Translations under genes and position numbers: made by a program
The notes under the pieces: generated by a model
What the model was told of the DNA's origin: nothing
Seen by the model: the letters and a program-made list of their open reading frames with translations, nothing else
Databases searched by the model: none
Origin: Setaria digitata
Lineage: Eukaryota > Nematoda > Chromadorea > Rhabditida > Setariidae
Direction of reading: 5' to 3'
Length of the DNA: 64,000 bases
Assembly (NCBI GenBank): GCA_003640385.1
Contig: RCAB01000173.1
Span: forward strand, 1 to 64,000
Shown: positions 63,501 through 64,000 of the stretch, piece by piece
Layout of the letters: each line of letters opens with the position of its first letter
How positions within the stretch are numbered: position 1 is the first letter of the stretch

Positions 63501-64000
63501 TACTTTTAGTCTGATCAGCAGAAAGAGAAAAGATGACAGTTGTAACTCAAACATTACAATAAAAGATTTTCATGTGACCAAATTTTAAATATTCAAATAT
63601 TCAACGATTTAACCATTTTCGGCCTACAAAACTACAACCATCTCTTTTTTGGCAAAAATTTGCCCAAAAAATTCTAGCAAGTTTGGATATTCATTTTTTT
63701 TTTCCTGGGAACCTTTTTTAGATATCAGTAATGTCTCTTCTAGAAATCTCAACTGTTTCATAAATATTTTGATTATTTGATCTGAAATCGATCAAATAGA
63801 TATCATGAAGCTATCGAAAAACAAGAAGTCATTTGATGGATTAATTACAGTTTCCAGCATCAGCAAAAGATTGATAGTATTGAAAATTTTACCCTTTTCT
63901 GTATTTCCTTTCTAAGTTCTTATCAATGTCATTTTTCAGACTACCATATGCCATTAGACCAAGTATCGAACTTAAATCCTCGGCATTTAATTTGCTTATC
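60534..64000 (-). CDS. Ser/Asn/Gln-rich low-complexity protein, C-terminal part (5' end beyond the window)
   Basis: Seven minus-strand exons join in phase: edge-63893, 63240-62952, 62599-62460 (acceptor uncertain), 62081-61863, 61653-61570, 61219-61095 and 61000-60534 (stop). About 476 residues are visible. The leftmost part of the protein reads KLNAEDLSSILGLMAYGS, which looks structured. The rest is polar and probably disordered: acidic-Ser stretches (SSSSFTDTLLSDIT, SDEEELRVKMN), a run of seven Ser encoded by ATC/TCA-type repeats, and a KRSKSFNEYAQ motif that could be a basophilic kinase site. No family was recognised. It may be the cytoplasmic tail of a larger protein or a scaffold. An exon-like frame at about 62221-62172 was left out because it breaks the frame. 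Confidence 0.65.

Overview
The window looks like nuclear DNA of a parasitic nematode, most probably a filarial (spirurid) worm. It is strongly AT-rich, genes have many short introns with TTTCAG-type acceptors, several starts sit just after a candidate trans-splice acceptor, and the gene set includes a cuticle collagen, a secreted serpin and clear orthologues of C. elegans amph-1, mrg-1, cua-1 and metl-5. The exact species cannot be told from the sequence. Four single N bases (11294, 11353, 18555, 21559) are flanked by duplicated sequence and are assembly joins. All gene models were built by eye from splice-site phase and protein resemblance.

Layout, left to right. 1-1100 is a GC-richer repeat-like block with a 44-bp tandem array. 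About 1634-4609 (minus) is a probable multi-exon membrane receptor with a short tail, whose N-terminal half is unresolved. 6614-8859 (plus) is a secreted serpin with an extended reactive loop. 11362-12690 (minus) is a cuticle collagen. 14850-18853 (minus) is amphiphysin (BAR, NPF motifs, SH3). 23935-29572 (minus) is an MRG15/MRG-1 chromodomain protein. 32462-34701 (plus) is an unrecognised small cysteine-rich secreted or anchored protein, with an antisense MED30-like fragment inside its second intron. 36861-46635 (minus) is a 25-exon copper-transporting P1B-ATPase. 50107-55103 (plus) is a WW-PH-RhoGAP protein. 57159-59043 (plus) is the METTL5 rRNA methyltransferase. From 60534 to beyond the right edge (minus) lies a low-complexity Ser/Asn-rich protein of unknown function.

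The genes do not form one pathway. They span surface and secretion (serpin, collagen, receptor-like protein, cysteine-rich protein), membrane traffic and cytoskeleton (amphiphysin, RhoGAP), chromatin (MRG), copper homeostasis (Cu-ATPase) and ribosome modification (METTL5). No bacterial-type operon, CRISPR array, intact transposon, tRNA or rRNA was seen. The most novel-looking items are the cysteine-rich protein gene, the serpin with its atypical loop, the receptor-like gene at the left, the two GC-AG introns, and a 31-nt frame-breaking cassette inside the MRG domain.
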